Of a DNA stretch of 64,000 nt, positions 61,716-64,000 are shown in pieces. Every line of letters begins with the position of its first letter. Position 1 is the first letter of the stretch. The notes below the pieces were generated by a model. That model had not been told where the DNA came from, did no database searches, and saw nothing but the letters and a program-made list of their open reading frames with translations. This DNA is from Parapedobacter sp. SGR-10. Its GTDB lineage: Bacteria > Bacteroidota > Bacteroidia > Sphingobacteriales > Sphingobacteriaceae. The stretch covers positions 1 through 64,000 of the forward strand of contig NZ_JAAJTJ010000008.1 in the NCBI RefSeq assembly GCF_011030405.1, given 5' to 3'. A program made the position numbers and the translations under genes.

Positions 61716-64000
61716 TTAGTTCCGCAGCGCCTTCCCTTTCGTCAGCATATGCTGTATCCGCTCCAACGTTTTCCGTTCGGCACACAATTCCAAAAAAGCC
61801 TTCCGCTCCAGATCCAACAAGTAATGCTCGGATACCTCAGTAGGAGCAGAAAGGTTGCCACCGCACATTACCCAACCCAACTTTTCCGAAATCTTCTTGT
61901 CGTGGTCAGAGATATAATTTCCGGCACGCATAGACGATGCCCCCACATATACGATACCCAATCCCTGATTGCCCAACACCTTGATATCGTTTCGGGGAGC
62001 AGGCTGCACATAACCGGCATTAGCCAATTCGATAGCCTTTGCTTTAGCATCGGCCAGCAGTCTTGATCTGTTCATCGTAATGCCATATTTTCCGGCCTGC
62101 AAATACCCCAGTTCAAAAGCCTCTACCGCCGAAGTAGACACTTTGGCCTGACCGATGGTCAAAAAACGGTCTTTCAATGTATTCTGTACAATCTGGTCAT
62201 CCCTGTACTCATCCGAAGCCCGCAGCGCAAACTCTTTGGAGCCGCCACCTCCCGGAATGACACCAACCCCAAATTCCACCAATCCCATATAGGTTTCGGC
62301 ATGCAGCTGCACAAAATCCGCATGCATCGAAAATTCACAACCACCTCCTAATGTCAACTGAAACGGAGCTACCACAACTGGAATAGACGAATATCGCAAA
62401 CGCATGGAGGTATCTTGAAACATACGTACGGCCATGTTCAGCTCATCATAATCCTGCTCTACGGCCATCATGAAAATCATTCCGATATTGGCTCCTGCCG
62501 AAAAATTCTTTCCATCATTGCTGATGACCAAACCACGATATTCCTTTTCAGCCAGATCAACAGCCTTGTTGATCCCTTGTATCACGTCGCCACCAATAGT
62601 GTTCATCTTTGTATGAAATTCACAATTGATGATACCATCTCCCAGATCAATGATCGAAACACCCGAATTTTTCCATATTGTTTTCGTATCCCGGATATGA
62701 TCCAGTACGATCAGATCTTCCGAACCTGGGATGGGTTTGTAGGACTTGGAAGCGATATCGTAATAATGCCGTACACCATTTTCTACCTTATAAAAACTTT
62801 CGCATCCTGCCGACAACATATCATGCACCCACTGTGCCACTTCACCTTGTTGCCCAGGCAAACGTTTGGGTTCCGCTTTGATCTTTTCCAACGTTTCACG
62901 TACACCGAGCGCATCCCATACTTCAAAAGGCCCGATCTCCCATCCAAAACCTGCACGCATGGCATCGTCGATACGGAAAAAATCGTCCGTGATTTCAGGC
63001 ACACGCTTCGATACGTACTCAAAGAGCGGATAGTGCATGGCCCGAAACAATTCAGCCGCCTTATCCGTTCCTTGCTCGTAGACCTTCATCCGCTTACGGA
63101 TATCCTCTACAGCCTTGGTCGCCTCCAGTGTGGTAGATTTCACTTTTTGTTGGGAGCCATATTCAAATGTCTTGAGGTCGAGAGAAAGAATCTCCGACTG
63201 TCCATCCTTGCCTTTGACCTTCTCGTAAAAACCTTTCTTGGTCTTCTCTCCCAACCACTTGTTCTCCACCATCTTGGTGATAAAATCTGGCAACTGGAAT
63301 ACGTCTTTCGCCTCATCATCCGGCACATTTTGCACCAAGCCGTTGGCCACATTGACCAAGGTATCCAACCCTACCACATCTGCTGTTCGGAAAGTAGCGG
63401 ACTTGGGATGACCCATGGCAGGTCCTGTATATTTATCCACTTCCTCTACCGTCAATCCCATCTGATCGACCAAGTGTGTCAGTGCCAACATAGAATATAC
63501 ACCGATTCGATTACCGATGAAAGCAGGAGTATCCTTGCACAAAACCACGGTCTTGCCCAGCATTTTATCACCATAATGTATCAGAAAGTCAACGACATCC
63601 TTTTTAGTAGACGTAGTAGGAATGATTTCCAATAATTCCAGATAGCGTGGGGGATTAAAAAAATGCGTTCCGCAGAAGTGTTGTTTGAAATCTTCCGAGC
63701 GTCCCTCTGTCATCAAATGTATAGGAATACCCGATGTATTGGAAGTAATCAATGTCCCCGGTGTACGGTACTGTTCTACACGCTCAAAAACTGATTTTTT
63801 GATGTCCAAGCGTTCGACGACCACCTCGATGACCCAATCTGCCTGGCTGATTTTGGCCATATCATCTTCAAAATTGCCCGTCGCGATGCGTTTGACAAAA
63901 GATTTGCTAAACAAAGGTGCCGGATTAGACTTGACAGCTGTATCCAACGAAAAATTCACGATACGGTTGCGCACGATAGGGCTTTCTAAGGTCAAGCCCT
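61716..64000 (-). CDS. fadB: 3-hydroxyacyl-CoA dehydrogenase / enoyl-CoA hydratase, multifunctional (partial, N-terminus beyond window)
   Basis: Beta-oxidation enzyme with the dehydrogenase part first. The visible frame runs past the right edge; the NAD loop GxGxxG expected at the N-terminus lies outside, so the Met at 63995 is internal. The visible part starts in the Rossmann domain (ADWVIEVVVERLDIKKSVFE), with CGTHFFNPPRYLELLEIIPT and DTPAFIGNRIGVYSMLALTH. C-terminal 3-hydroxyacyl-CoA dehydrogenase domains follow. An enoyl-CoA hydratase domain comes last, with NDGKNFSAGANIGMIFMMAV and GLVEFGVGVIPGGGGSKEFA. The order, dehydrogenase then hydratase, is the reverse of E. coli FadB and is usual in Bacteroidota. 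The symbol is by role. Confidence 0.9.
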   Translation of the reverse strand, partial: GLTLESPIVRNRIVNFSLDTAVKSNPAPLFSKSFVKRIATGNFEDDMAKISQADWVIEVVVERLDIKKSVFERVEQYRTPGTLITSNTSGIPIHLMTEGRSEDFKQHFCGTHFFNPPRYLELLEIIPTTSTKKDVVDFLIHYGDKMLGKTVVLCKDTPAFIGNRIGVYSMLALTHLVDQMGLTVEEVDKYTGPAMGHPKSATFRTADVVGLDTLVNVANGLVQNVPDDEAKDVFQLPDFITKMVENKWLGEKTKKGFYEKVKGKDGQSEILSLDLKTFEYGSQQKVKSTTLEATKAVEDIRKRMKVYEQGTDKAAELFRAMHYPLFEYVSKRVPEITDDFFRIDDAMRAGFGWEIGPFEVWDALGVRETLEKIKAEPKRLPGQQGEVAQWVHDMLSAGCESFYKVENGVRHYYDIASKSYKPIPGSEDLIVLDHIRDTKTIWKNSGVSIIDLGDGIINCEFHTKMNTIGGDVIQGINKAVDLAEKEYRGLVISNDGKNFSAGANIGMIFMMAVEQDYDELNMAVRMFQDTSMRLRYSSIPVVVAPFQLTLGGGCEFSMHADFVQLHAETYMGLVEFGVGVIPGGGGSKEFALRASDEYRDDQIVQNTLKDRFLTIGQAKVSTSAVEAFELGYLQAGKYGITMNRSRLLADAKAKAIELANAGYVQPAPRNDIKVLGNQGLGIVYVGASSMRAGNYISDHDKKISEKLGWVMCGGNLSAPTEVSEHYLLDLERKAFLELCAERKTLERIQHMLTKGKALRN

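Noticed and set aside
62415..63635. 406-codon plus-strand frame opposite the hydratase/dehydrogenase gene
   Set aside because: It is an antisense shadow; the minus-strand frame carries all expected family motifs across the same bases.

Overview
The window comes from a Bacteroidota chromosome, most likely Sphingobacteriaceae (Sphingobacterium/Pedobacter type). The support is two SusC/SusD pairs, a DUF4293-type protein, a FISUMP-domain lipoprotein, promoters with the Bacteroidota -7 element TAnnTTTG, four-helix-bundle (S23-like) genes between other genes, and many short perfect palindromes between genes. No rRNA, tRNA, CRISPR array or insertion sequence was found. Most genes lie on the minus strand.

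Region 1 (60-26084) is a rhamnose-glycan utilisation locus read from right to left. It encodes a GH78 alpha-L-rhamnosidase, a RhaT-type permease, a fused rhamnulose-1-phosphate aldolase/lactaldehyde dehydrogenase, a Pseudomonas-type L-rhamnose isomerase and an FGGY kinase. A small beta-sandwich protein follows, then SusC, SusD, a TIG-domain surface lipoprotein, three tandem paralogs of unknown function, a SASA-family acetylesterase, a second GH78-like enzyme and a CE15-like glucuronoyl esterase. Surface enzymes would release rhamnose from an acylated, uronic-acid-containing glycan, and the cytoplasmic enzymes would take it to lactate and DHAP. Four copies of a 10-bp direct-repeat box, each 17-23 nt upstream of a -7-like element, head the four transcription units. 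This looks like one regulon whose regulator lies outside the window.

Region 2 (26200-39059) is mostly housekeeping: a coiled-coil membrane protein, a DUF4293 protein, TruA, an ABC exporter, a glycosyltransferase, an M14 carboxypeptidase, peptidase T, a nitroreductase, and an ECF sigma factor with a partner membrane protein. A 0.9-kb gene-free stretch at 27.9-28.8 kb carries nested palindromes.

Region 3 (39143-53357) is the most unusual part. One promoter appears to drive a classical TonB-dependent receptor, a SusC/SusD pair, two DoxX-like membrane proteins, a CrtI-like FAD oxidoreductase and a fusion of a TIGR01777 epimerase with a YeiH-type putative sulfate/sulfite exporter. Both receptors are preceded by an unannotated short leader ORF ending in a Cys/RMRM motif, then a hairpin, then a conserved element. 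The promoter has a dyad operator that recurs, with identical spacing to the -7 box, before a TauE/SafE sulfite-exporter-like gene at 56.4-57.3 kb. My inference is a sulfur-responsive regulon for organosulfur uptake and sulfite handling.

Region 4 (53495-56233) is a short, partly decayed stretch: a FISUMP lipoprotein, a frameshifted lipoprotein, a frameshifted AraC regulator and a small gene with an internal stop. Region 5 (57542-64000) is a fatty acid beta-oxidation cluster (acyl-CoA dehydrogenase, thiolase, and a 3-hydroxyacyl-CoA dehydrogenase/enoyl-CoA hydratase cut by the window edge) with two four-helix-bundle genes between the enzymes, one of them frameshifted.
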